Shown in pieces: positions 47,397 through 56,953 of a stretch of 64,000 bases of DNA. The notes under the pieces were generated by a model, which saw only the letters and a list, made by a program, of their open reading frames with translations, was not told the origin of the DNA and did no database searches. Source of the stretch: JALORV01 sp963724365 (lineage in GTDB: Bacteria; Pseudomonadota; Gammaproteobacteria; Burkholderiales; Burkholderiaceae_F); NCBI GenBank assembly GCA_963724365.1, contig CAVRUR010000001.1, forward strand, positions 349,049 through 413,048, written 5' to 3'. Position 1 is the first letter of the stretch. Each line of letters begins with the position of its first letter. Both the position numbers and the translations under genes were made by a program.

Positions 47397-47882
47397 ATGG
47401 CCACTCTGCAACGCATCATGCCCTGCCTGTGGTTCGAAGCCGACGCCGAGCCCGCCGCGAACTTCTATGTCTCGGTCTTTCCGAACTCGCGCATCAAGAC
47501 AGTCTCGCGCTACGGCGAGGCCGGCTTCGAGCACCATCGGCGACCGGCCGGTTCCGTCATGGTGGTGATCTTCGATCTCGACGGCCAGGAGTTCATGGGT
47601 CTAAACGGCGGGCCGATCTTCAAGTTCAGCGAGGCGATCTCGCTCGTCGTCCGTTGCGACACGCAGGACGAGATCGACCACTACTGGAACACGCTCGGCG
47701 CCGGTGGCGACCCGCGCGCGCAGCAGTGCGGCTGGCTGAAGGACCGCTACGGCCTGTCGTGGCAGATCGTGCCGAGCATCATCGGGCAGCTGATGACTGG
47801 CCCGAACTCGGAACGCGTGATGGCAGCCGTCATGCAAATGAAGAAGCTTGACCTCGCAGCGATGCAGGCCGCAGCCCACTGA
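47397..47882 (+). CDS. PhnB-like VOC family protein
   Basis: 161 residues: RIMPCLWFEADAEPAANFYV, VFPNSRIKTVSRYGEAG, FMGLNGGPIFKFSEAISLVV, CDTQDEIDHYWNTLGAGG, YGLSWQIVPSIIGQLM. Matches the 3-demethylubiquinone-9 methyltransferase-annotated VOC branch, in which that annotation is not biochemically meaningful. A ligand-binding or detoxifying role is plausible. It is 27 bases after the YCII gene, so part of one operon. Confidence 0.87.
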   Translation: MATLQRIMPCLWFEADAEPAANFYVSVFPNSRIKTVSRYGEAGFEHHRRPAGSVMVVIFDLDGQEFMGLNGGPIFKFSEAISLVVRCDTQDEIDHYWNTLGAGGDPRAQQCGWLKDRYGLSWQIVPSIIGQLMTGPNSERVMAAVMQMKKLDLAAMQAAAH

Positions 47883-47907
47883 ACGCAGTACGAGAAAGGA
47901 GCATCCC

Positions 47908-48327
47908 ATGAACGTACAACCGTATCTCTTCTTCGAAGGCCGCGCCGACGAGGCGCTCGCGTTCTATACGAAGGCGCTCGGCACCAAGGTCGACATGGTG
48001 ATGCGCAACAACGAGGCGCCTGAACCGCCGCCGCCCGGCATGCTGCCTCCGGGCAGCGAGAACAAGGTGATGCACGCATCGTTCAAGGTCGGTGACACCG
48101 ACGTCATGCTGTCGGACGGCCGCTGCTCGGGCAAGCCGAATTTCGCCGGCTTTTCACTGTCGATCACGGCGCCCGACGAGGCCGCCGCGCGCCGCATGTT
48201 CAGCGCGCTGGCCGAGGGCGGCATGGTAACGATGCCAATCGGCAAGACGTTCTGGTCGCCGTGCTTCGGCATGCTGACTGACCGCTTTGGCGTCGGCTGG
48301 ATGCTCAACGTCGTGGCGGCTACCTGA
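47908..48327 (+). CDS. PhnB-like VOC family protein
   Basis: 139 residues from ATG 47908 behind AAAGGAG. MNVQPYLFFEGRADEALAFY, NKVMHASFKVGDTDVMLSDG, FSLSITAPDEAAARRMFSAL, MPIGKTFWSPCFGMLTDRFG. It belongs to the DUF1801/PhnB-like glyoxalase group and is a more typical PhnB than its neighbour. Only 25 bases separate it from the preceding VOC gene, and 22 from DUF1579, indicating one transcript. Confidence 0.87.
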   Translation: MNVQPYLFFEGRADEALAFYTKALGTKVDMVMRNNEAPEPPPPGMLPPGSENKVMHASFKVGDTDVMLSDGRCSGKPNFAGFSLSITAPDEAAARRMFSALAEGGMVTMPIGKTFWSPCFGMLTDRFGVGWMLNVVAAT

Positions 48328-48349
48328 ACCCAACTCCCGGAGAAAAGCG

Positions 48350-48835
48350 ATGAAGGCCGAGATCACCCCGCAGCACACCTGGCTGCACCAGCTGGTGGGC
48401 GAATGGCGCTTTGAAAGCGAAGCGGACTTCGGGCCGGACCAGCCTGCGATGAAGTCCGAAGGTAGCGAGCGCGTGCGCCTGCTCGGCGACACCTGGGTGC
48501 TCTGTGAAGGCAGCGGCAACATGGGCGGCGACCCGGCCCTGACGCAGATGACTTTGGGCTACGACCCCGCGAAGGGTCACTTCGTCGGCACCTTCATCGG
48601 CTCGATGATGAATCACATGTGGATCTATCACTTCGGCGCGCTGGATGCCGGGCAGAAGTTACTTGCGCTTGACGCCGAAGGGCCGGCCTTTGATGGACCG
48701 CCCGGCACGATGGCGCAGTACCGCGACGTGATCGAGATGATCAGCCGTGACGAACGCCTGCTGCACGGAAATGTCCAGGGACCGGACGGCCAGTGGACAC
48801 GCTTCATGACCACGCGCTACACGCGTATCGGGTAA
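48350..48835 (+). CDS. DUF1579 protein
   Basis: 161 residues from ATG 48350. Conserved family blocks: HTWLHQLVGEWRFESEADFG, GDTWVLCEGSGNMGGDPALT, MTLGYDPAKGHFVGTFIGSM, YRDVIEMISRDERLLHGNVQ. A lipocalin-like barrel is expected. Function unknown, but DUF1579, YCII and VOC genes are regular companions of ECF42-type sigma factors, as here. Confidence 0.85.
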   Translation: MKAEITPQHTWLHQLVGEWRFESEADFGPDQPAMKSEGSERVRLLGDTWVLCEGSGNMGGDPALTQMTLGYDPAKGHFVGTFIGSMMNHMWIYHFGALDAGQKLLALDAEGPAFDGPPGTMAQYRDVIEMISRDERLLHGNVQGPDGQWTRFMTTRYTRIG

Positions 48836-48869
48836 GGTTGCCGCTGGACACGCGCGAGAGGGTGGGACC

Positions 48870-49223
48870 ATGAGCTACATGCTGCTGATCGTGGAACCGG
48901 TCGGCCAGCGCCGCGAACGCACCGAGGACGAAGGGCGCGCGTTGTACGACAGCATGCTGAAGTTCAGCGCCGACCTGAAGGCGCGTGGCCTGCTGAGCGT
49001 GAGCCAGTCGCTGCGCAGCGATGCCGAAGCGGTGCGCGTGCAGGTGCGGGAGGGCAAACGCACGCTGATCGACGGACCGTTTGCCGAAGCAAAGGAAATG
49101 GTCGGCGGCTACTTCCTCCTCACCTGCAAGAACAAGGAAGAAGCCGTGGCGATCGCGGTCGAATGCCCGGCCGCACGGTGGGCCACCGTCGAGGTGCGCG
49201 AGTTCGGCCCCTGCTTCACCTGA
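48870..49223 (+). CDS. YCII-related (DGPF) protein adjoining the sigma factor
   Basis: 117 residues: MSYMLLIVEPVGQRRERTED, the DGPF signature in LIDGPFAEAKEMVGGYFLLT and EEAVAIAVECPAARWATVEV. It ends four bases before the sigma-factor start, a spacing that implies translational coupling. This is the typical DGPF partner of ECF42 sigma factors; whether it acts as anti-sigma-like sensor or as target is not settled. Confidence 0.9.
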   Translation: MSYMLLIVEPVGQRRERTEDEGRALYDSMLKFSADLKARGLLSVSQSLRSDAEAVRVQVREGKRTLIDGPFAEAKEMVGGYFLLTCKNKEEAVAIAVECPAARWATVEVREFGPCFT

Positions 49224-49227
49224 TCCA

Positions 49228-50539
49228 TTGAGTGATTCGCCCACCGATCGCCTGCATCGCACGATCGATGCGGTGTGGCGCATGGAGTCGGCGCGCATCA
49301 TCGCCGGCCTGGCTCGACTGGTACGCGATGTCGGACTGGCCGAGGAACTCGCCCAGGACGCGCTGGTCGCCGCGCTCGAGCAGTGGCCCAGAGACGGTGT
49401 GCCTGACAACCCGGCCGCCTGGCTGACCCAGGCTGCGAAGCATCGCGCAATCGATCGGATCCGCCGCAAGGCGCTGCACGAACGCCGCCAGGACGAGATC
49501 ACCTGGGAACTCGAGACGCAGCTGCAGGACGCCGCGCCCGATTTCGAAGCGCAAGTCGAAGCAGCGTTCGACGATCCGATCGGCGACGACCTGCTGCGGC
49601 TGATGTTTATCGCCTGCCACCCGGTGCTGTCGCGCGACGCGCGCACGGCGCTGACGCTGCGACTGCTGGGCGGCCTCACGACCGACGAGATCGCGCGCGC
49701 GTTCCTGGTGCCCGAACCGACGATTGCGCAGCGCATCGTGCGCGCCAAGCGGACGCTGGCCGAGGCACGCGTGCCCTTCGAGCTACCGCCCGCCGCCGAG
49801 CTTGCGCCACGCCTGGCCTCCGTGCTGGAAGTGCTCTACCTCATCTTCAACGAGGGCTACGCCGCGACGGCGGGTGACGACTGGACGCGACCCGCACTGG
49901 CCGAAGAGGCACTGCGGCTCGGTCGGGTTCTGGCCGGACTGGCACCGCGGGAAGCCGAGGTTCACGGCCTGGTCGCACTGATGGAGATCCAGGCCTCGCG
50001 CCTGCGTGCGCGCACCGGGCCAGGAGGTGAGCCGATCCTGCTGCTCGACCAGGACCGCTCCCGCTGGGACCGGATGCTGATTCGGCGTGGACTCGCGGCC
50101 CTCGATCGAGCCGACGAGCTCGCGCGTGCGCAAGGCGGACTCGGCTCGTACGCGCTGCAGGCCGCGATCGCGTCGTGCCACGCCCGCGCGCACGACGGCC
50201 GACGCGACCGACTGGAAACGCATCGCCGCGCTCTACGACGCGCTGGCGCAGCGCGCACCCTCGCCCGTGGTGGAACTGAATCGGGCCGTGGCGCTCGCCA
50301 TGGCCTTTGGCCCGGCGGCGGGACTTGAAGTGGTCGACACGTTGCGCGATGAGGCGCAACTCAAGGACTATCACCTGCTGCCGAGTGTGCGCGGCGACCT
50401 GCTGTTCAAGCTGGACCGCTTCGACGAGGCGCGCAACGAATTCGAGCGCGCGGCGTCGATGACACGCAACGCCCGCGAACAGGCACTGCTGCGACGGCGC
50501 GCCGACGAGTGCGCGCAGCGGGCCGGGCCCTCGCGCTGA
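49228..50539 (+). CDS. ECF42-type sigma factor with C-terminal TPR-like domain (one frameshift)
   Basis: About 436 residues, probably from TTG 49228 (SDSPTDRLHRTIDAVWRMES). Sigma-70 region 2: ESARIIAGLARLVRDVGLAE, LAQDALVAALEQWP; region 4: LTLRLLGGLTTDEIARAFLV, EPTIAQRIVRAKRTLAEA. A long C-terminal DUF6596/TPR-type region follows (LEVLYLIFNEGYAATAGDDW, WKRIAALYDALAQRAPSPVV). No anti-sigma gene is present, as usual for this group; the C-terminal domain is thought to control activity. The frame breaks near 50195 (CHARA to TTADATDWKR), one extra base. Confidence 0.88.
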
Positions 50540-50549
50540 GGACGCGGCC

Positions 50550-51140
50550 CTACTTCGCCGCCACAGGCACAGCCGGCGGCAGCGGTTCCGGCACCCGGTT
50601 GCTCACCGCGGGGATCGACTGCAGGTAGCTGAAGATCGCTTCAAGGTCAGCGTCGGTGAAGTTCTTGTACATCGGGTACGGCATCGGCGGCAGGATCTCT
50701 CGGCCACGCCCCATGTGACGGCCCGTGCGGATCGTCTCCTTGAAGTTGCGCAGCGTCCACTTGCCGAGACCTGTTTCCCTGTCGGGGGTCAGGTTGGCGG
50801 TGAAGCTCACGCCCCACGGCCCGGCCCACGCAGTGTTGGTGCCATAGGCTGACATGACCCACGGCCCCTGCGCGGCCGGCGCCGGCGGCACCTTCTCGCT
50901 CTCGGGATGGCCCGACAGCATGCGGCTCATGTCGGGTTCGGGACCCTTTTCTCCCATGATCCACGGCGTATGGCAGTCGTTGCATACGGACGTCGTGACC
51001 AGGTACTTGCCGCGCGCCACCTTGTCGGCGGTTGTCTGGGCGGACTTCGAGGGCGTTTGCGCGCGGGCCGGCAGGGTGACGGCGAGCGTGGCCGCAACGG
51101 CGATCGCGAGGACGGCGTATTCCACGGGGATGCGTTTCAT
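50550..51140 (-). CDS. c-type cytochrome
   Basis: 196 residues from ATG 51140, with a signal peptide (VLAIAVAATLAVTLPARAQ). Single heme site CNDCH (YLVTTSVCNDCHTPWIMGE), then FTANLTPDRETGLGKWTL and REILPPMPYPMYKNFTDADL, a layout typical of gluconate-dehydrogenase- or isoquinoline-oxidoreductase-type cytochrome domains; MPYPM offers a distal Met. Its start overlaps the stop of the upstream diheme cytochrome gene by four bases, so both belong to one operon and probably one electron pathway. Confidence 0.87.
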   Translation of the reverse strand: MKRIPVEYAVLAIAVAATLAVTLPARAQTPSKSAQTTADKVARGKYLVTTSVCNDCHTPWIMGEKGPEPDMSRMLSGHPESEKVPPAPAAQGPWVMSAYGTNTAWAGPWGVSFTANLTPDRETGLGKWTLRNFKETIRTGRHMGRGREILPPMPYPMYKNFTDADLEAIFSYLQSIPAVSNRVPEPLPPAVPVAAK

Positions 51141-52208
51141 TTCAGTTCTCCTTTTGCCAGGTGTTGAGGTTCGTGTGAGGCCTGGACAGCCTCGGTGATC
51201 CAGCGTTCGACGAGGGCCACGCCCTCGCTGTCGACGACGCGCACGCCGAGCGGCGGCATGCGGGCCATCCGGTTCTCGCTCTTCATGCGCAGCGTCAGCA
51301 TGTGCGCACCGCTGCCGTCGGCAGCGACGCGCTGCGCCGTTGCCGCGCCCTGCGGACGGAAGCGGCTCGAGTGGCCGAGCAGCGAGCGCAGCGTCTGCTC
51401 GGCACTGTCGGCGCTCGCCCCGGCGGACTGCGACAGCACCAGCTCGAGCCCGTCGAGCGCACCGGTTGCGTTGTGGCAGTGGCCGCAATTGGCATGCAGG
51501 TAACCGAGCGCCGCGCGCTCCGTCGGTGTGCGTGCGGCAATGCGCACGGGCGCGGCGAGCAGTGCGGGTGGCAGGTTCACGATCCGGCCCTGCGCAACCA
51601 GCGATCGCAGATCGGCAAACTCGCGGCGCGTCGCATCGGCGTGTGGAGCCAGCGGATCGCGGTCCGGCGACAGCTGCAGCGCGCTGAATCCCAGCACCGG
51701 CACCGCCGGGCCGTCGTGGCAGGCCAGGCAGTCATTGCGTGACGGCACGGAGTAGCGGCCGCCCGGCGCACCGGCGGCCGCGACTACGGCGCCGGCATCC
51801 CGCCACCAGCACCGCGTCGGTCCCGGTGGCGTTCCATGCATAGCTGGCGAAGCGCCACGCGCCGTCGGGGAGCCGCTCGATCATGCGCGTCTCGATGCGA
51901 CTGCCGTAGCCGAACTCCTTCCACAGGCGCGTGCCGACCGGAAACCGCCAGGCGTCGGGCTGCGACGCATCGATCGCGCGGCCGCGCGGCAGGCGGATCC
52001 AGCGCTGCTTGCGCGTGCCGTCCGACCACAAGGGGTACTGCGGCGCAAAGGCGATGACTTCGGCACGAACGACGGTCGTCGAACCCGTCTCGAACAATCC
52101 GGTCTCGCTCAGCAGGCGCGGCAGCGGCGGCACGACCGGCTGCGCCGCCAGCGCGGCCGTCACGGCCGCAGTGGCGATCAGCAAGAGCAGCAGGTGCAGC
52201 GCTTTCAT
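51137..52208 (-). CDS. Diheme c-type cytochrome of the SO2930 kind (one frameshift)
   Basis: About 356 residues from ATG 52208, with a signal peptide (HLLLLLIATAAVTAALAAQP). Conserved segments: RLLSETGLFETGS, VIAFAPQYPLWSDGTRKQRW, FPVGTRLWKEFGYGSRIETR, then two heme sites CLACH (VPSRNDCLACHDG) and CGHCH (LHANCGHCHNATG) and RMPPLGVRVVDSEGVALVER. The frame is lost near 51800 (TDAVLVAG to DAGAVVAAAG), one extra base. Such proteins are exported; the redox partner is unknown, but the co-translated mono-heme cytochrome is a candidate. Confidence 0.85.
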
Positions 52209-52432
52209 CGTGACGACATCCGGGTTCGGTCAGTCCGCGGGGGTCGCCGAAGAGATCTGCAGACGGCCGTCGCGGTGCTTGTTTTCGAAGGCGTGCACAG
52301 TAACCAGCCGAACGCAACGGCGTTCGTAATACTTTGCTCAGGATTTCCTAAAAGACTCCTAAACCGAGGCGGACCGGGCGGCAGAAGCCATGGCCCGGCC
52401 GTGCGCAGGCGGGCGGAGGAGAAGGTGCGTCG

Positions 52433-53362
52433 CTAGTCGGGGACGCGTTGCGCGGCGACCTGCTTGCGCAGCCAGGCCATGAATGTCTTCACCTCCGGAC
52501 GCTGTGCTGCGCCCGGTGCGCCGACGAGCCAGTAGGCACGGTGCGCGAGCGTCGCGTATTGCCGTCCCTTCAGGGGCATGACGAGCCGTCGCTCGGCGAG
52601 GAACGGATCGAGCAGCGGAAAGCGGCCGAGTGCCACCCCCTGTCCCGATACCACCGCCTGCACAACCTGATCGTAGTGACTGAACGTGAGCACGCGACTC
52701 GTGCGCGGTCGCGCCGCGCCCATCGCTTCGCACCAGACCTTCCACGACAGCCACAGCGCAGTGCCGTTCGGGTCCTCCAGTTCGATCAGCGGCAGGCGCA
52801 GCAGATCCTCCACGCTGCGGATCCGCTGACCCTTGAGCAACGCCGGCGCGGCGACCGGCGCGACCTGCTCGCCGAACAGCCTCTCCGCACCCGGTCCCGC
52901 CGTTTCCTCCGGGCAGTAGCGCAGTGCGACGTCGAGCGAATTGCGCTCGAGGTCGCGCACCACGTTGTCGGCCACCACATGCACCGAGATGTCCGCGTGC
53001 TCCTTCTGGAAACTGGCGAGCCGTGGCACCAGCCACAACGAGGCGAAGGTCAGCGTCGTCGTCACGCGCACGACCGGCGTGGCCTGCACGCGCACGGCGG
53101 CCGTCGCCTCGCGCAACTGGTCCAGTACCTTCGATACATCGCGGTAGTAGCGGTCGCCGGCGTCGGTCAGCACCAGCGCGCGCGTACGTCGCTCGAAGAG
53201 CTTGACGCCAAGCTGCTCCTCGAGCTGCTGCACCTGCCGGCTGATCGCCGACTGCGTGAGGAAGAGCTCCGTAGCTGCTGCCGTGAAGGACAGCAAGCGG
53301 GCAGCGGCCTCGAATCCGCGCAGCAGGTCGAGCGAGGTCGGCAGGTCGCGCTGTCTATGCAT
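52433..53362 (-). CDS. LysR-family regulator, GcvA type
   Basis: 309 residues from ATG 53362 (GTG 53371 is possible). N-terminal HTH LDLLRGFEAAARLLSFTAAA, TELFLTQSAISRQVQQLEEQ, LGVKLFERRTRALVLTDAG; C-terminal effector domain with VRVTTTLTFASLWLVPRLAS and ISVHVVADNVVRDLERNSLD, as in GcvA-like members. It is divergent from a DUF2917 gene with 94 bases between start codons, a recurring pair in Betaproteobacteria, so it probably controls that gene. Confidence 0.9.
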   Translation of the reverse strand: MHRQRDLPTSLDLLRGFEAAARLLSFTAAATELFLTQSAISRQVQQLEEQLGVKLFERRTRALVLTDAGDRYYRDVSKVLDQLREATAAVRVQATPVVRVTTTLTFASLWLVPRLASFQKEHADISVHVVADNVVRDLERNSLDVALRYCPEETAGPGAERLFGEQVAPVAAPALLKGQRIRSVEDLLRLPLIELEDPNGTALWLSWKVWCEAMGAARPRTSRVLTFSHYDQVVQAVVSGQGVALGRFPLLDPFLAERRLVMPLKGRQYATLAHRAYWLVGAPGAAQRPEVKTFMAWLRKQVAAQRVPD

Positions 53363-53456
53363 TCCTGTCACTCATGCATCGCATCCCGGAATTTCGTTTG
53401 TCGCCGGGCGTCGGCGGAGCGACAGTGTGCCTCGTCATCACCGTAGGAGAAAGACC

Positions 53457-53879
53457 ATGACCCGCACCGCCACCACCGAAGTCCTGAACAGCGTCACGCT
53501 CGACGTCAACGATCATCCGCTGGCGCTTCGCCTGCCGGTCGGCTCGGCCCTGTTCGCGGTCCAGGGCAAAATCTGGCTGACACAGGAACGGCAGATCGAA
53601 GACGTTGTCCTCGTGCCCGGACAGCGCTTCGATGTCAGGAGCAACACCCTCGTCCTGATCAGCGCCATCAAGGGAACCGCCAGTGTCCACGTTGCGCAAC
53701 CGGTCGACGCCGCCGCGAGTAGCGCCACCGACATCCATGATTTTGCCCGCGAGCAGGCCCGGCTGCTGCGCCAACGCGAAGCCAGCCGTCTGGCGGACGT
53801 TGCGATCGCCCGATTCGCCAGCTGGAAGACGCTGGCACGCGGGTTCCTTGCCGCGCGGCCACGCACCATCACCCAGTAA
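53457..53879 (+). CDS. DUF2917 protein
   Basis: 140 residues from ATG 53457, preceded by GGAGAAAGACC. Core: LRLPVGSALFAVQGKIWLTQ, EDVVLVPGQRFDVRSNTLVL, ISAIKGTASVHV, a small beta-barrel typical of DUF2917. A helical C-terminal region follows (AREQARLLRQREASRLADVA). Function unknown. It is divergent from the GcvA-type LysR gene, its likely regulator. Confidence 0.87.
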   Translation: MTRTATTEVLNSVTLDVNDHPLALRLPVGSALFAVQGKIWLTQERQIEDVVLVPGQRFDVRSNTLVLISAIKGTASVHVAQPVDAAASSATDIHDFAREQARLLRQREASRLADVAIARFASWKTLARGFLAARPRTITQ

Positions 53880-53927
53880 CTCCTGGCCGGGTAGCCTGCC
53901 CAGCTACCCGGATGCGATGTGACGGAG

Positions 53928-54500
53928 TCACATGGAAGGCGTGTTGCGCGAGGCCGCATTCGCCACCAGCTTCCGTTCCGGCGCGATTTCAATCGTTGCG
54001 GCTTCCGTAGCCAGCCACACGTGGCCTTCCTGGATGGTGCAGGTCAGCTTGATCGACCGCGCCGCCAGCGACTGCAGCGCCGCGGCATCCGCGTCCGAGA
54101 GAACGAACACGCTGAGGTTGGCAAGACGCGTGAAGGCGACCGAGTTGTCCTCCCACCACGCCTCGGCACGCCGCGCGCCATACGCCACCACGACCACCTG
54201 ACGCGCCCGACCGCATGCCTTGCGCACATCTTTCTCGTCGGGCAGGCCGACGTCGATCCAAAGATCGATCACACCGGTGGCATCGAGCCTGCACAGATCC
54301 GGCTCACCTTCGGCCGACAGGCCGCGGCCGAAGGCGAGCGCTTCGTCGGCATAGAGCGCAAACGCGAGCAGGCGCACCATCAGCCGCTGCTCCGTTTCCG
54401 ATGGGTGACGCGCGAGTGTCAGCGCGTGCTGCGCATAGACGTGACGATCCAGGTCCGAGACGAGCAGGTCGACGCGATAAACGGTGGAACGCAGGGCCAT
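53928..54500 (-). CDS. yaeQ: YaeQ family protein
   Basis: 190 residues: MALRSTVYRVDLLVSDLDRH, LTLARHPSETEQRLMVRLLA, LCRLDATGVIDLWIDVGLPD, VVVVAYGARRAEAWWEDNSV. YaeQ has a PD-(D/E)XK nuclease-like fold but is thought to be catalytically degenerate; earlier claims of a role in hemolysin regulation are unproven. It is convergent with the DUF2917 gene and divergent from a small cytochrome gene. Intact. Confidence 0.92.
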   Translation of the reverse strand: MALRSTVYRVDLLVSDLDRHVYAQHALTLARHPSETEQRLMVRLLAFALYADEALAFGRGLSAEGEPDLCRLDATGVIDLWIDVGLPDEKDVRKACGRARQVVVVAYGARRAEAWWEDNSVAFTRLANLSVFVLSDADAAALQSLAARSIKLTCTIQEGHVWLATEAATIEIAPERKLVANAASRNTPSM

Positions 54501-54639
54501 GCCGGCATTGTAGGAACACGCGGTTTGCCGACGCGGCGAACCCTCTCATGACAGGGTGGGCAACACCCCGACATGCCCGCGTGGCGTAGTAGGGTCGTCG
54601 ATATAGACTGTGCTGACATTCCCGCGCCGAGGACTCGCG

Positions 54640-54945
54640 ATGAACATCCGCGCCGCAAGCTGCCTTGCCCTCCTGGTGCCATTTGCCGCACTCGCCACGC
54701 CCGATGCCACGGAGGGCGGCAAGCTGGTGCAGACCCACAAGTGCGAGACCTGCCATCAGAGCAAGGTTTACGGACCGACAGGCACGATCTATCTGCGCAG
54801 TGATCGCAAGGTCACGACTTGGGCAAAGCTCAAATCACAGGTCGCAGCCTGTAACGCGATGCTGAAGATCGGGCTGTTTCCCGAGGAGGAGGAACATATC
54901 GCGGCGTTCCTCAACCAGACCTACTACAAACTGCCAGTGAAGTAG
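54640..54945 (+). CDS. Small mono-heme c-type cytochrome
   Basis: 101 residues from ATG 54640: signal peptide (NIRAASCLALLVPFAALATP), heme site CETCH (VQTHKCETCHQSKVYGP) and a C-terminal helix EEEEHIAAFLNQTYYKLPVK. Size and layout fit small class I-like cytochromes; the expected distal Met could be in ACNAMLKIGLFP. Partner unknown. It is convergent with the OPT transporter gene. Confidence 0.83.
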   Translation: MNIRAASCLALLVPFAALATPDATEGGKLVQTHKCETCHQSKVYGPTGTIYLRSDRKVTTWAKLKSQVAACNAMLKIGLFPEEEEHIAAFLNQTYYKLPVK

Positions 54946-54979
54946 GGCCAGCGAGCGGCAGCCGCGCCATCGCTGCAGC

Positions 54980-56953
54980 TCAGGTCATCAGCACATTGAC
55001 GATGGCGTTGCCGATTCCCACCAGGGCCGCGCCGGAGATCAGGCCCGCGCAAATCGGCTCGAGGCCTTCCACCCAGAACTCGTGCCCACGGGTGCCCCGT
55101 GCCGAGTAGCGCCGTCCCATCAGCCAGAACATCATCGCCCCGACCCACATCGCAAACGTTGCTTCAGGCGGCAGCACCACGCCCAGGCCGATCGAGACGG
55201 CCGACAGTCCGAAGCGACCTTTGGTCACCATGCGCGCGACCTCGATGGCAGCCGCGCTGATGGCCGCCACGATCATCGATACCACCGCCGAATAGGGCAA
55301 CGCACTCACGCCCTTGGCGATGATTTCGGCCACGCCTTTCCACTGCAAGGCGGCGGGAAACGCGAACTGGTCCGACACCATGGTTGCGGTTGTGCGCACC
55401 CCGTTGGCATCCGGCTGCAGGAACAACAGGAAGAACAGCGGCACGCAGGCAACTGCGCCCGCGAAGATCCCGATCACGTGGCCGATCGCCTGCTGGCGCG
55501 GCTTGCCGCCGAGCATGTAACCGGGCTTGATGTCCGACAGCAGGTTGGCCGAGTTGGCAGCAATCTCGGCCGTCATCGCCGCCGGGATCAGGTTGCTGGC
55601 CGGGTTGGTGCGGTCGATTGCGCCCATCGTGAACTGGGTGATCTTGGACATCGAACCGGTCGGCGTCCACGACGTCAGCGCCATCGAGTTGGTGCAGATC
55701 ACCGACAGCACGAAGATGAGCGGCAGCGAGATGAAGGCGAGCAGCCACGGCACGCCGAAGAACTCATGCGTGACCCACGCGCCGAGCACGCTGAAAAGCG
55801 GAATGCCCACGACCGAGATCCACAGCGGAAACTCGATGTGCTTCAGCACATCGGCGCCCTGCTCCCTGCTGCTGCGCTTGAAAAGCCCCTTGAAGATCTC
55901 CGGACGTCCGAGCAGGCTGACCAGCGAGCCCACCACCATCATCGTCACGCCCCACCACAGCGACCACTGGTTGACGATCTCGGCGCGCGAGATCGGCACC
56001 ACCGCGCCGGTCGGACCTACGCGAGCGACGATATCGCCGACCTGGATCATGATGGGCGCGAGGATGACGAAGTTGATGAACGCGCCGAGCAGGCAGCTCG
56101 TCGCCACCGCAACGCCCATCAGCCCGCCCACGCCCAGCATCGCCGCATCGAGCGTCAGGCGCAGCCCGAGCTGGCGAATGTCCGTGCCGAGAATCGTGGG
56201 GATCCATCCGCTCACCTTCGCGGCCGCGGCGTAGTAGTAGCTGTCGAGCCGTTCGTGGAAGGTCCACGGCTCCTTCAAGCCGGCCCACTGGTCCAGGCGC
56301 AGGACCTTGAACTGCAGCAGCTTCATCCAGCCGTCGCTGATGATGGCCTGGTACAGGCCCGTGACGAGCGCTGTGATGCCGAGCAGGCGTGCCTTGAACA
56401 TTCCTTCGTGGGCAGCGCCGGTGTAGAGCGCGTCGAGCACGACTCCGCTCGCGCGCCCCTCGGGAAAAGGCAGTTGCTCGTCGTTGATGAAACGCCGTTT
56501 CATCGGAAACGCCAGCAGCACGCCGATGATCGAAACGACGCACATCCAAGTGATCATGTGCCACCACGGGATGATGCGGTCCGTCACCAGCATGTAGGCC
56601 GCGAGGCTGGAAATCATCGGCCCGATCATGTAGCCGGCCGCGGTCGCGATCGATTGCGTGCAGTTGTTTTCCAGGATCGTGAAGTCCTGGGCGAACCCGG
56701 CACTCGCCATGATGCGGTAGATGGCGAAGGCCAGGATCACCGCGGTCAGACCCACGCCGATGCTGATGCCGGTCTTCGCGCCGATGTACATGGCGGTGGC
56801 CGCCAGCACGCCGCCCAGCAGGAAGCCCGTCAGCGCCGAGCGGATCGTCAGCTGCGGCATATCGCCGCGGTAGACGTTCTTAAACCACCACTCGTCCTTC
56901 TGCGCCCGGGTCCAGGTGCGAATCTGTTCTTCTTCGAGTTGTATCAGTGCCAT
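54980..56953 (-). CDS. OPT family oligopeptide/metal-chelate transporter
   Basis: 657 residues, intact, with about fifteen membrane helices. OPT landmarks: TIRSALTGFLLGGVLAATAM, FTILENNCTQSIATAAGYMI, PFPEGRASGVVLDALYTGAA, WTPTGSMSKITQFTMGAIDR, NLLSDIKPGYMLGGKPRQQA and FPAALQWKGVAEIIAKGVSA. The family imports peptides, glutathione or metal chelates by proton symport; substrate unassigned. Start ATG 56953. The 204 bases to the next gene hold no recognisable gene. Confidence 0.92.
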   Translation of the reverse strand: MALIQLEEEQIRTWTRAQKDEWWFKNVYRGDMPQLTIRSALTGFLLGGVLAATAMYIGAKTGISIGVGLTAVILAFAIYRIMASAGFAQDFTILENNCTQSIATAAGYMIGPMISSLAAYMLVTDRIIPWWHMITWMCVVSIIGVLLAFPMKRRFINDEQLPFPEGRASGVVLDALYTGAAHEGMFKARLLGITALVTGLYQAIISDGWMKLLQFKVLRLDQWAGLKEPWTFHERLDSYYYAAAAKVSGWIPTILGTDIRQLGLRLTLDAAMLGVGGLMGVAVATSCLLGAFINFVILAPIMIQVGDIVARVGPTGAVVPISRAEIVNQWSLWWGVTMMVVGSLVSLLGRPEIFKGLFKRSSREQGADVLKHIEFPLWISVVGIPLFSVLGAWVTHEFFGVPWLLAFISLPLIFVLSVICTNSMALTSWTPTGSMSKITQFTMGAIDRTNPASNLIPAAMTAEIAANSANLLSDIKPGYMLGGKPRQQAIGHVIGIFAGAVACVPLFFLLFLQPDANGVRTTATMVSDQFAFPAALQWKGVAEIIAKGVSALPYSAVVSMIVAAISAAAIEVARMVTKGRFGLSAVSIGLGVVLPPEATFAMWVGAMMFWLMGRRYSARGTRGHEFWVEGLEPICAGLISGAALVGIGNAIVNVLMT

